The translations under genes were made by a program, and so were the position numbers. Positions 1-5,188 of a stretch of 5,188 bases of DNA are shown piece after piece; positions within the stretch are counted from its first letter, which is position 1, and the number at the start of each line of letters is the position of its first letter. The notes beneath the pieces were generated by a model that was given only the letters and a program-made list of their open reading frames with translations, made no database searches and was not told where the DNA came from. Source of the DNA: Porphyromonadaceae bacterium (GTDB lineage Bacteria; Bacteroidota; Bacteroidia; Bacteroidales; Paludibacteraceae); assembly GCA_905372605.1 (NCBI GenBank), contig CAJPPQ010000087.1:1-5188 (forward strand). The letters are read 5' to 3'.

Positions 1-1
1 G

Positions 2-61
2 ACAAGACCCGTCGATAAAACCGATGTTGCAAGCAAGAGGACTGCTGCAGTAGACAGTTAA
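2..61 (+). CDS. 3' end of an upstream gene (partial, unidentified)
   Basis: One + strand frame is open from the left edge to a TAA at 59-61 and would encode a tail of 19 residues (TRPVDKTDVASKRTAAVDS). The tail is hydrophilic and Lys/Ala/Asp-rich, as C-termini often are, but too short to identify a family. A real gene ending here is supported by the strong + strand intrinsic terminator that starts about 20 bases downstream. An alternative frame ends at a TAG at 51-53 (tail QDPSIKPMLQARGLLQ), so the exact frame is uncertain. No ATG-initiated gene on the opposite strand fits the stretch. Function unknown. Confidence 0.4.
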   Translation, partial: TRPVDKTDVASKRTAAVDS

Positions 62-81
62 TTTTTTTGTTAAAAAGATGT

Positions 82-118
82 AAAGGGCAATGTTTTATAA
101 AAAAACTTGTCCTTTTTT
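82..118 (+). terminator. Intrinsic (Rho-independent) terminator of the upstream gene
   Basis: AAAGGGCAA (82-90) pairs with TTGTCCTTT (107-115) over 9 positions with a single G-U wobble. After one bulged T at 91 the stem continues with GTTTT (92-96) pairing AAAAC (102-106), closed by an ATAAA loop. The 3' arm runs into six T residues (113-118). The orientation fits termination of + strand transcription about 20 bases after the probable upstream stop codon, and it separates that gene from the promoter that follows. Confidence 0.72.
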
Positions 119-128
119 CATTGTAAAC

Positions 129-159
129 TTGCGTTTGTATGAAAAAAGTTATATTTTTG
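129..159 (+). promoter_or_regulatory. Bacteroidota-type promoter for the secreted-protein gene
   Basis: TATTTTTG at 152-159 matches the Bacteroidota -7 consensus TAnnTTTG exactly. A TTG at 129-131 lies 20 bp upstream, where the -33 element is expected. Transcription should start a few bases after 159, leaving an A/T-rich leader of roughly 90 nt before the ATG at 257. No Shine-Dalgarno sequence precedes that ATG, only AT-rich sequence, which is usual for this phylum. The leader holds two short ATG-initiated frames (173-202 and 192-242) and no riboswitch-like fold that I could recognise. Confidence 0.65.
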
Positions 160-256
160 TACTTCCGATATTATGGGGAAATTATACATATATGCCTTAT
201 AACGTGAATAATAGACGAATTAATTATATTATCAATTTATAAAACTTTCAATATTT

Positions 257-325
257 ATGAAATCTACAGTTACAAGATTATTAGTATTGAGTATATCGTT
301 GGTATTTGCTATCGGTATGTGGGGA
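257..325 (+). other. Signal peptide of the secreted protein
   Basis: Residues 1-23 form a classic Sec signal: MKSTVTR as the charged start, then a hydrophobic core LLVLSISLVFAIG. Cleavage could occur after AIG (residue 20) or after MWG (residue 23, leaving Q24 at the new N-terminus, as is common in Bacteroidota). No lipobox cysteine is present, so this is not a lipoprotein. Confidence 0.85.
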
Positions 326-3300
326 CAAGATCCCATAGCATTCCGTCCGTACTATTGGAACGGATTCGAAGATGCTACCGAAAATGCAAACTGGACAATG
401 GTATCGGACAATAGCAACCCGCTGAATAAATGGGTTGTAGGTAGTGCTATGAGCAGTATCAGTACGAACTCTACAAAACTACTGTACATCTCGTACGACA
501 ACGGTACAAGTGCAGGATTCAACGGTAATGGTTCTACTGTAATTATGGCGTATAGAGACTTCACTATACCTGCAGGAGGCACATACTCTTTCTATCTCGA
601 CTATAAGCACAAAGCCGAGGTGGGCGACTCGCTATTCATCTGTTGGGTCGACGACCCGAACGTCAATATCCCCACCACGACGACAGGAGTATTGCCTTCG
701 TGGGTGAAGCAGTATGCAAAAAAAACGACTGACACCATCTCAAACTATTGGAAGGTTAGCTCATTTACGGTATGCGGTGGCTCTACGGGTAAGTTAGTTT
801 TCGTCTGGAAAAAGAGCAATCCTTCTTCGAGTGTAAACAATATTCCTGCCGAAATAGGAGTGGATAACGTACAGTTAAACAAAAATTCGCCTCTACGCTA
901 CTTCACAGGCTTCGACTCTGCCGAAGAGATGCAAGGCTGGACTCTACACAATACACCCGAATTTGGAAGTGTTGTCAATAAGTGGGTGATAGGCAGCTCC
1001 GTATCGATGTCTAATCAAAACTCGCTCTATATATCGAAAGACAACTCTAACTTCTCGTACGACGGTAGTGCTGAGGGAATTGTCTCGGCTGTAAAAGATT
1101 TTACCTTACCTGCCGAAGAGTGGTTCAATATAGAGTTCGACTTTATATGCGGAGGCGATGCTAATGATTATATGCATGTGGCTTGGCTCGATAGCCCGAC
1201 CGATAGTAGTTTCTATAACTGGGCAAGTTCGGGAAGTATCCCAAGTCCGACAATAAGCAGCAATGCTAAAATAGTGGTAAAAGACGGTAAACTTAAGGTA
1301 AGCCGTATGCCGGCTTGGACGCACGCTGCTTTTCAGGTAAAAGGGATAGGACGCCCTGTACGACTCGTATTTTACTGGGTAAATAATTCGAAAAAGACAT
1401 ACAACCCACCCGTAGCGATAGACAACTTCTTGCTTACAAGAGGTCTCGACAATTCGTCAATTCACCAAGAAATACTGCCTGCTCCTTGTGCTACTCCTAT
1501 TATCAGCGAGGCTAAAGCTATCGGCGGAGGTATTGTCGTGTCGTGGGACGACGACGGAACATCTACTTACGAGATAGCGTACAGAAATACGTACGATACG
1601 CTCGACGGTATATTCCAGACAGTAAACAATGTGCGTTCCCCGTATACTATCAACAACTTAGGTAAGGGCTCTTACTCGGTATTCGTACGTAAGGTATGTA
1701 TGGGTTCGTATACACAATGCGGTGTTACGGTGAACGATACGAGTGCATGGGCTACGAAGCATCAGTTGGTAGTGCTTACAGGCGAAGGATGTATCAACTA
1801 TGGCGATATAACAAACCCACAGGTAGCGACCGCTTCTATCGGTACTTGGAGTATTCCTGCAACAAATCAAGCTTTTAGTCAGGAATTGAATCCTGAGTCC
1901 ATAGCGAGTAAAGGTCGACATAAAGTGATAACTTCTATGGAATACGACCCGAGAACTGTTACTAACGAATCGAGTGATACTATACTACCCGGACTGCTTA
2001 CAATACCTTATGGCGAGTTGGCTACTGTAAGACTCGGAGATGAAAATAAAGGAGCCGAATGTGAGGGGCTTGTCTATAAACTGAATGTCTCTCCGGAACA
2101 CGCTCTGCTTATAATGCGATATGCCGTTGTACTTCAAGACCCCAGACATACTCCATCAGAACAGCCTCGATTTAGACTCGAGATATTAGATCACGCCAAT
2201 AATCTTATCAGCCCTACTTGCGGTAATATACAGTTCATACCCGGTACCAACACTCAAAATTGGAATGTAGTAGCCAAAAATTCCGATACGATACGATGGA
2301 AAGATTGGAGTACTATAGGTCTGAATCTATCGCAATACGTAGGTCAAGAGATAAAAATACGTCTCTCGACGTGGGACTGCTCGCTTGGAGGACACTACGG
2401 ATATGCTTACTTTATGCTCAACTGTGTGCCTCAGGCTTTCTCGGGCTTCAGCTGTAGGACAGATAAAGTCGATACCATATACGCTCCGGCAGGTTTCTCG
2501 TATTGTTGGTTCAAAAAATACAACCCCGACGGTACTATTGCTCATACCGAACACGATTCGTTGAATACCATTACCTGTCTTAGCGACAAACGAGGTTTTG
2601 TGCCGTCTTCGACATCCGACACAAGCACCTACGTATGTAAGATAATGCTTAAGACCGAAGCGGGTACAATGCAGAGTTGCTACTTCGGGCTTACTACCCG
2701 TTTGGCTCCTCGTGTACCAAAAGCTCGTAATAGTTATAGTGTAGTACAAAAAGACTGTCAGAATAAGGTACAGTTGAACGATAGCAGCGTAGTATATATA
2801 GGCGATGTAAATTCCGGACAGACAGAACCCACAAACGGAGTACGCTGGGTAGTACGCAAAGGAGGACCTTCAGGACCGATAATATTCAGAACTACCGAGT
2901 CGAATCCGTTGATGATATTCCCCAACGAAGCGAGCAGCTATCATATCACACAGATAGCTCTGTATACAAGAGCCTGCAACGATACTGCAACCTTTACGAT
3001 AGATGTGCCGCGAATAGGTAATATCATTAAAAACAGCCGTGTAATCACTTGCGACAAGAGGTTGCCATATATGTGGCGAGGACGAGCTCTGACTGTCGAC
3101 GGACAATATCAAGATATTGTGCACATGTCTAACGGCTGCGATAGTATATTTAATATCGACTTCAAAGTAGAGTCGACGATACAAACTATCATCGATAGCA
3201 CTATCTGTCAAGGGCAGACGGTAACATTTGAGGGTGAAGTGCATAGTAAATCAGGCACTTACTCCAAAACGTATTCTACTTCAGTGGGTTGCGATAGCAC

Positions 3301-4120
3301 AGTAACGTTGAATCTTACCGTAAATCCGGTCATCGATATATCGTTGGTACCGTTCCAGGCTCCGATATGTGCCGACGACCCACAATTTGCTATAAAGTAT
3401 ACCAACTCGGGTAGTACTGCTCCCAATAGATACACCCTTAAGTTCGAGGGCGATGGCAATCCGTTCGGAGTAAGCAACGGTACGTTCGATATCAACGACC
3501 CGCAACAAGCGATAATGATACCGATACCTGCCAAGATACGTCCCGACAACTATCAGGTAAAAATACTATTCGAAGATACGATATACAAATGTCCGGGAAG
3601 CGATATAAATATTCCGTTCGAAGTGAAATACAAATCGAACATCATCGAACAAAACTGGAACGACGTAATAGCCGTACTCAATCGGAAGTACAACAACGGC
3701 AACGACCAAGGCTATGAGTTCTCGGAATTTAAATGGTTCAAAAACGGCCAAGAGATACAGGGTGAGACTAAGTCTTATCTCTATATCCCGGGCGGGCTCG
3801 AAGTCGGAGCCGACTATCAGGTACAGCTTACCCGAAAAGGCGAAAACTACCCGATATTCACTTGTCCGGTGAAGGCACAAGCATACTCGGGCAGCACCAC
3901 ACCTACATTCGTATCGGCTGCGTCTCCTTTGAGAGTATACAACTTGTCCGGAAAAGCACAAGTGAATATATATAGTATTACCGGTGTATTGGTATCGTCG
4001 CAGACTATAACGCCGCAGTCGTCGGAATACGTTATGCCGTCGGCTTCGGGAGTGTATATCGTCAACATACGCTTCGATAGCGGTCTGACGAAAGTATTCA
4101 AGATTGTTGTCGGACAATGA
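257..4120 (+). CDS. Large secreted multidomain protein, probable T9SS cargo (adhesin/structural type)
   Basis: The 1287-residue product starts at an ATG that gives a good signal peptide: Lys/Arg n-region, then LLVLSISLVFAIG, cleaved after about G20 or G23. In order I see two related beta-sandwich modules (about 30-207 and 213-396), a fibronectin-III-like domain (about 409-507), a third sandwich-like domain (512-724) containing WDCSLGGHYGYAYF, an Ig-like segment (730-820), a PKD-like segment (825-920), two GCDS repeats (929-971, 980-1024), a linker domain (1025-1125), a module with QNWNDVIAVLN and FKWFKNGQEI (1126-1204), and a C-terminal domain (1222-1287) ending GVYIVNIRF...KVFKIVVGQ. That end resembles the Por-secretion tail that directs cargo through the type IX secretion system to the cell surface. 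There are 25 cysteines, 22 of them between 411 and 1203, which suggests disulfides after export. No protease, glycosidase or other catalytic motif was recognised, so an adhesive or structural surface role is inferred. The name and ligand are unknown. It is followed 34 bp later by a barrel-protein gene, probably co-transcribed. Confidence 0.95.
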   Translation: MKSTVTRLLVLSISLVFAIGMWGQDPIAFRPYYWNGFEDATENANWTMVSDNSNPLNKWVVGSAMSSISTNSTKLLYISYDNGTSAGFNGNGSTVIMAYRDFTIPAGGTYSFYLDYKHKAEVGDSLFICWVDDPNVNIPTTTTGVLPSWVKQYAKKTTDTISNYWKVSSFTVCGGSTGKLVFVWKKSNPSSSVNNIPAEIGVDNVQLNKNSPLRYFTGFDSAEEMQGWTLHNTPEFGSVVNKWVIGSSVSMSNQNSLYISKDNSNFSYDGSAEGIVSAVKDFTLPAEEWFNIEFDFICGGDANDYMHVAWLDSPTDSSFYNWASSGSIPSPTISSNAKIVVKDGKLKVSRMPAWTHAAFQVKGIGRPVRLVFYWVNNSKKTYNPPVAIDNFLLTRGLDNSSIHQEILPAPCATPIISEAKAIGGGIVVSWDDDGTSTYEIAYRNTYDTLDGIFQTVNNVRSPYTINNLGKGSYSVFVRKVCMGSYTQCGVTVNDTSAWATKHQLVVLTGEGCINYGDITNPQVATASIGTWSIPATNQAFSQELNPESIASKGRHKVITSMEYDPRTVTNESSDTILPGLLTIPYGELATVRLGDENKGAECEGLVYKLNVSPEHALLIMRYAVVLQDPRHTPSEQPRFRLEILDHANNLISPTCGNIQFIPGTNTQNWNVVAKNSDTIRWKDWSTIGLNLSQYVGQEIKIRLSTWDCSLGGHYGYAYFMLNCVPQAFSGFSCRTDKVDTIYAPAGFSYCWFKKYNPDGTIAHTEHDSLNTITCLSDKRGFVPSSTSDTSTYVCKIMLKTEAGTMQSCYFGLTTRLAPRVPKARNSYSVVQKDCQNKVQLNDSSVVYIGDVNSGQTEPTNGVRWVVRKGGPSGPIIFRTTESNPLMIFPNEASSYHITQIALYTRACNDTATFTIDVPRIGNIIKNSRVITCDKRLPYMWRGRALTVDGQYQDIVHMSNGCDSIFNIDFKVESTIQTIIDSTICQGQTVTFEGEVHSKSGTYSKTYSTSVGCDSTVTLNLTVNPVIDISLVPFQAPICADDPQFAIKYTNSGSTAPNRYTLKFEGDGNPFGVSNGTFDINDPQQAIMIPIPAKIRPDNYQVKILFEDTIYKCPGSDINIPFEVKYKSNIIEQNWNDVIAVLNRKYNNGNDQGYEFSEFKWFKNGQEIQGETKSYLYIPGGLEVGADYQVQLTRKGENYPIFTCPVKAQAYSGSTTPTFVSAASPLRVYNLSGKAQVNIYSITGVLVSSQTITPQSSEYVMPSASGVYIVNIRFDSGLTKVFKIVVGQ
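344..877 (+). repeat. N-terminal beta-sandwich module, copy 1
   Basis: Residues about 30-207. Landmarks are WNGFEDA, W46, NKWVVGSAM, LLYISYDNG, MAYRDFTIPAGG, DSLFICWVDDP, KLVFVWKKS and PAEIGVDNVQL. The same landmarks occur in the same order in the next module, so the two are paralogous copies. The pattern (Trp-rich start, 'NKWV.GS', 'LYIS.DN', closing 'VF.W...IDN') resembles jelly-roll or MAM-like surface domains seen in other Bacteroidota secreted proteins. That family assignment is from memory and not tested. Confidence 0.8.
893..1444 (+). repeat. N-terminal beta-sandwich module, copy 2
   Basis: Residues about 213-396. Landmarks corresponding to copy 1 are FTGFDSAEEM, GWTL, NKWVIGSSV, SLYISKDNS, VSAVKDFTLPAEE, DYMHVAWLDSP, RLVFYWVNNS and PVAIDNFLL. 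Copy 2 carries a longer central stretch (about 309-358) than copy 1, rich in Ser and Pro at first and then basic. The protein copies are clearly related but the DNA is strongly diverged, so the duplication is old. Confidence 0.8.
1481..1777 (+). other. Fibronectin type III-like domain
   Basis: Residues about 409-507. The segment begins at a Pro-Cys boundary (PAPCATPIISEAK) and shows the usual fibronectin-III order: GGGIVVSWDDD, then YEIAYRNT, then YTINNLGKGSYSVFVRKVC. The Trp of strand B and the Tyr/Leu core before the last strands are in place. It contains Cys 411, 481 and 488. It likely acts as a spacer or protein-binding domain on the cell surface. Confidence 0.65.
1790..2428 (+). other. 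Third beta-sandwich-like domain with a GGHYGYAY motif
   Basis: Residues about 512-724. It opens with GCINYGDITNP and closes with LSQYVGQEIKIRLSTWD, then CSLGGHYGYAYFMLNC. I recall the 'I.IR....DC..GGH.GYAY.....C' ending from several Bacteroidota secreted or gliding-type proteins, where it forms the last strands of a sandwich domain. That recollection is the only basis for the family. The Cys at 708 and 723 bracket the motif and could form a disulfide. No catalytic residues are apparent. Confidence 0.5.
3041..3169 (+). repeat. GCDS repeat, copy 1
   Basis: Residues 929-971. An opening Cys (932) is followed 29 residues later by the GCDS Cys (961), then strand-like IFNIDFKV. The layout 'C...(G)...Y......GCDS...L.L.V' is the short repeat often found near the C-terminus of Bacteroidota secreted proteins. 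The paired cysteines probably form a disulfide after export. Confidence 0.65.
3194..3328 (+). repeat. GCDS repeat, copy 2
   Basis: Residues 980-1024. The opening Cys (984, in STICQGQTVTF) and the GCDS Cys (1012) are 28 residues apart, followed by TVTLNLTVNP. This copy is closer to the common form of the repeat than copy 1. The two copies are separated by only eight residues, so they form a tandem pair leading into the C-terminal part of the protein. Confidence 0.7.
3632..3868 (+). other. Conserved 'WNDV...WFKNG' module before the sorting domain
   Basis: Residues about 1126-1204. Motifs in order are IIEQNWNDVIAVLN, EFSEFKWFKNGQEIQGE, SYLYIPGG and DYQVQLTRKGE, closing with FTCPV. I recall this combination from the region just ahead of the C-terminal domain in other Bacteroidota secreted proteins, where it looks like an Ig-type fold. 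It probably serves as the rigid connector to the sorting domain rather than as a functional head. Confidence 0.55.
3920..4117 (+). other. C-terminal T9SS (Por-secretion-like) sorting domain
   Basis: Residues 1222-1287. The order is LRVYNLSGKAQVNIYSITG, then VLVSSQTI, EYVMPSASGVYIVNI and finally KVFKIVVGQ. The 'V.IY...G.LV', 'P..SGVYIV.I' and terminal 'K..KI.V' elements fit a type-A-like C-terminal domain that is recognised by the T9SS and normally cleaved on export, often with attachment to A-LPS. The usual 'NP' turn at the beginning of the domain is absent. Confidence 0.75.
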
Positions 4121-4155
4121 TGTTCAAAAGGAGAAACATAAATATTTTAGGATAA
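4120..4155 (+). CDS. Possible 11-codon mini-ORF bridging the two genes
   Basis: ATG at 4120 shares its A with the TGA stop of the upstream gene (TGATG), and its TAA stop at 4153-4155 shares its last A with the ATG of the next gene (TAATG). The peptide would be MFKRRNINILG. It could be a translational-coupling device that passes terminating ribosomes to the next start. It could equally be chance in a 34 bp spacer, and no strong ribosome binding site precedes it. Confidence 0.2.
   Translation: MFKRRNINILG
4129..4154 (+). promoter_or_regulatory. Translation initiation region of the barrel-protein gene
   Basis: Two purine-rich stretches precede the ATG at 4155. AGGAG at 4129-4133 is 21 bases away and AGGA at 4149-4152 is only 2 bases away, so neither has the classical spacing of 5-9 bases. 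The ATG is chosen because it gives a proper signal peptide and no better in-frame start exists nearby. Initiation here may depend on the A/T-rich context or on coupling to upstream translation. Confidence 0.4.
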
Positions 4156-4235
4156 TGGAAAAGTTGAATCAATTGACGAGGAAAACGTTATTATTGTTAA
4201 GTATAGCTACCTTATCTGTGCTCGGCTTACGGGCA
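4155..4235 (+). other. Signal peptide of the barrel-like protein
   Basis: Residues 1-27: charged start MEKLNQLTRK, hydrophobic core TLLLLSIATLSVLGL, and an R-A cleavage site followed by Gln, the typical Bacteroidota 'A|Q' junction. There is no lipobox cysteine. Confidence 0.85.
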
Positions 4236-5188
4236 CAGAATAAGGCTGCTGACGAAGAGATTTTGACCCGGCCGACTAAGACGAGGCATTACCTTGGCGG
4301 ATGGTTGTATACCGGATATTCGCGGTTGATACACGATATCGACCGTACAAGTGTCATCGGCGGTATCGGAGCAGGTATCGGTGTCGGCTATCAACTGCGT
4401 ATCGAAGACTTTTTGTTCAAGACAGGTCTCGAATTCGAATTTATCAATTCGTCCAATAATGTCAAGGGACTTTCGGCAGAGAAATGGATCAAATACAAAG
4501 ACCCGATAAAGCCGAGTGGCGGAGTAGGTAGTGATACTATCAGATTTAGATATAAAGCTATCAGACATACCGACGGGCAAAACGTAGGAATACTTAACGT
4601 GCCATTGATGGCGGGTATGAGGATAAAAGCCAACTACGACTATTACTTCTTGGCAGGTGTCAAGGTGGGGCTTCCGGTATTGGGATACAATGTTACAAAC
4701 GGCAAATTCACTACCGAAGGCTTCCACGAAGAGTATATAGATACGTTCGTAAATATGAAAAACCACTTCTACGGGGTGCAAAAAGTAAAAAGCGAAACCC
4801 ATCCATCGAAGTTTGGCAATATCAATCTTATGGCATCTTTGGAGGTAGGGCTCGAAGTGAACCAATGGCTCGACAAGGCTATGGGCATAGACAGCAAGAG
4901 CACCAAGACCATGAAACCTAAGACAGTGGGCAAGGGTAAAAACAAACGACAATATCAACCTTTCGAAAGAGAAACTCCGCGTATGAGAGCAGCTCTATTT
5001 GTAGATTACGGTTTGATGAATATCAACGACAATGCAAATACGGGAGGCGAATATCCTTCGGAGCCCAAAGGATTCGACGAAAGTTCGCAGGCAGTAATCT
5101 TCGAACAACACAACTTACTTACTACCAATCGTGCTTTCGAAGACGGTAAGGCCAAAAAGGTTGTGCCTTTCGTAGTCGGTGTAAAAGG
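4155..5188 (+). CDS. Exported outer-membrane beta-barrel-like protein (partial, 3' end beyond window)
   Basis: The frame is open from the ATG to the right edge, giving 344 codons. The N-terminus is a Sec signal (MEKLNQLTRK, then a Leu-rich core) with likely cleavage after LRA (residue 27), leaving Q28. The mature part alternates amphipathic stretches typical of barrel strands: GGWLYTGYSRLI, GGIGAGIGVGYQLRI, FLFKTGLEFEFI, ILNVPLMAGMRIKA, YYFLAGVKVGLPV, NINLMASLEVGLEV and RAALFVDYGLMNI. The last visible residues, KKVVPFVVGVK, look like the final strand of such proteins, so the true end is probably within a few tens of residues. A basic stretch at 248-265 (seven Lys and one Arg in 18 residues) lies between strands. 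The protein should sit in the outer membrane. With its gene 34 bp behind a T9SS cargo gene and no terminator or promoter between, a role in exporting, anchoring or accompanying that cargo is inferred, not shown. It may be a PorT- or OmpA-type barrel, but I cannot name the family. Confidence 0.88.
   Translation, partial: MEKLNQLTRKTLLLLSIATLSVLGLRAQNKAADEEILTRPTKTRHYLGGWLYTGYSRLIHDIDRTSVIGGIGAGIGVGYQLRIEDFLFKTGLEFEFINSSNNVKGLSAEKWIKYKDPIKPSGGVGSDTIRFRYKAIRHTDGQNVGILNVPLMAGMRIKANYDYYFLAGVKVGLPVLGYNVTNGKFTTEGFHEEYIDTFVNMKNHFYGVQKVKSETHPSKFGNINLMASLEVGLEVNQWLDKAMGIDSKSTKTMKPKTVGKGKNKRQYQPFERETPRMRAALFVDYGLMNINDNANTGGEYPSEPKGFDESSQAVIFEQHNLLTTNRAFEDGKAKKVVPFVVGVK

Noticed and set aside
3..53. Alternative 3' end of the upstream gene (frame ending at TAG 51-53)
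   Set aside because: Equally open but very short. The frame ending at 59-61 was preferred for its hydrophilic tail, and the choice remains uncertain.
61..80. T-run and A-run pair as a second terminator
   Set aside because: The T-run (62-68) and A-run (72-76) can pair only as a few A-U pairs with almost no loop, too weak to terminate. The hairpin at 82-118 explains termination.
2327..2749. 140-codon open frame on the - strand
   Set aside because: Antisense to a well-supported part of the secreted protein, with no recognisable domain or initiation signals.
3103..3120. 18 bp perfect inverted repeat (ACAATATC-AA-GATATTGT)
   Set aside because: It is a real palindrome, but it sits in the middle of a coding region far from any start, occurs once, and lacks a T-run. 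An intragenic operator cannot be excluded, but chance is more likely.
3566..4117. 183-codon open frame on the - strand
   Set aside because: Antisense to the conserved WNDV module and sorting domain of the secreted protein. The translation is Arg/Tyr-rich and low in plausible structure, a by-product of codon usage on the sense strand.
4227..4958. 243-codon open frame on the - strand
   Set aside because: It lies wholly inside the barrel-protein gene, which has a signal peptide, strand-like pattern and an operon context. The antisense translation is Cys/His-rich with no recognisable domain and no promoter, so it is a shadow frame.

Overview
The window looks like a piece of a Bacteroidales-type (phylum Bacteroidota) chromosome of moderate GC content. 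Three things point there. The promoter before the main gene matches the Bacteroidota sigma factor pattern (TTG, 20 bp, TATTTTTG). The main gene lacks a Shine-Dalgarno sequence and has an A/T-rich leader. Its product has the architecture of a type IX secretion system (T9SS) cargo: signal peptide, many beta-sandwich modules and a Por-secretion-like C-terminal domain. No genus can be assigned from the sequence alone.

Layout: bases 1-61 probably hold the last codons of an upstream + strand gene. A well-formed intrinsic terminator follows at 82-118, then a Bacteroidota promoter at 129-159 and an A/T-rich leader of about 90 nt. The main gene (257-4120) encodes a 1287-residue secreted multidomain protein. 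It has two related N-terminal beta-sandwich modules, a fibronectin-III-like domain, a third sandwich-like domain, Ig/PKD-like segments, two 'GCDS' repeats, a conserved 'WNDV...WFKNG' module and the C-terminal sorting-like domain. Only 34 bp later a second + strand gene begins at 4155. It encodes an exported outer-membrane beta-barrel-like protein and runs off the right edge. The last visible residues resemble the closing strand of a barrel, so it probably ends just beyond the window.

How they fit together: the two genes very likely form one transcription unit, with no terminator or promoter visible between them. The inferred picture is a large surface-exposed or released T9SS cargo, probably adhesive or structural since no catalytic motif is visible, made together with an outer-membrane protein. 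The junction contains an 11-codon mini-ORF that overlaps the stop of the first gene (TGATG) and the start of the second (TAATG), which could couple their translation.

No RNA gene, CRISPR array, insertion sequence or phage gene was recognised. The long antisense reading frames are shadows of the two + strand genes. No clearly new enzymatic or defence system is present. The most interesting points are the cargo/barrel pairing, the duplicated N-terminal module and the mini-ORF junction.
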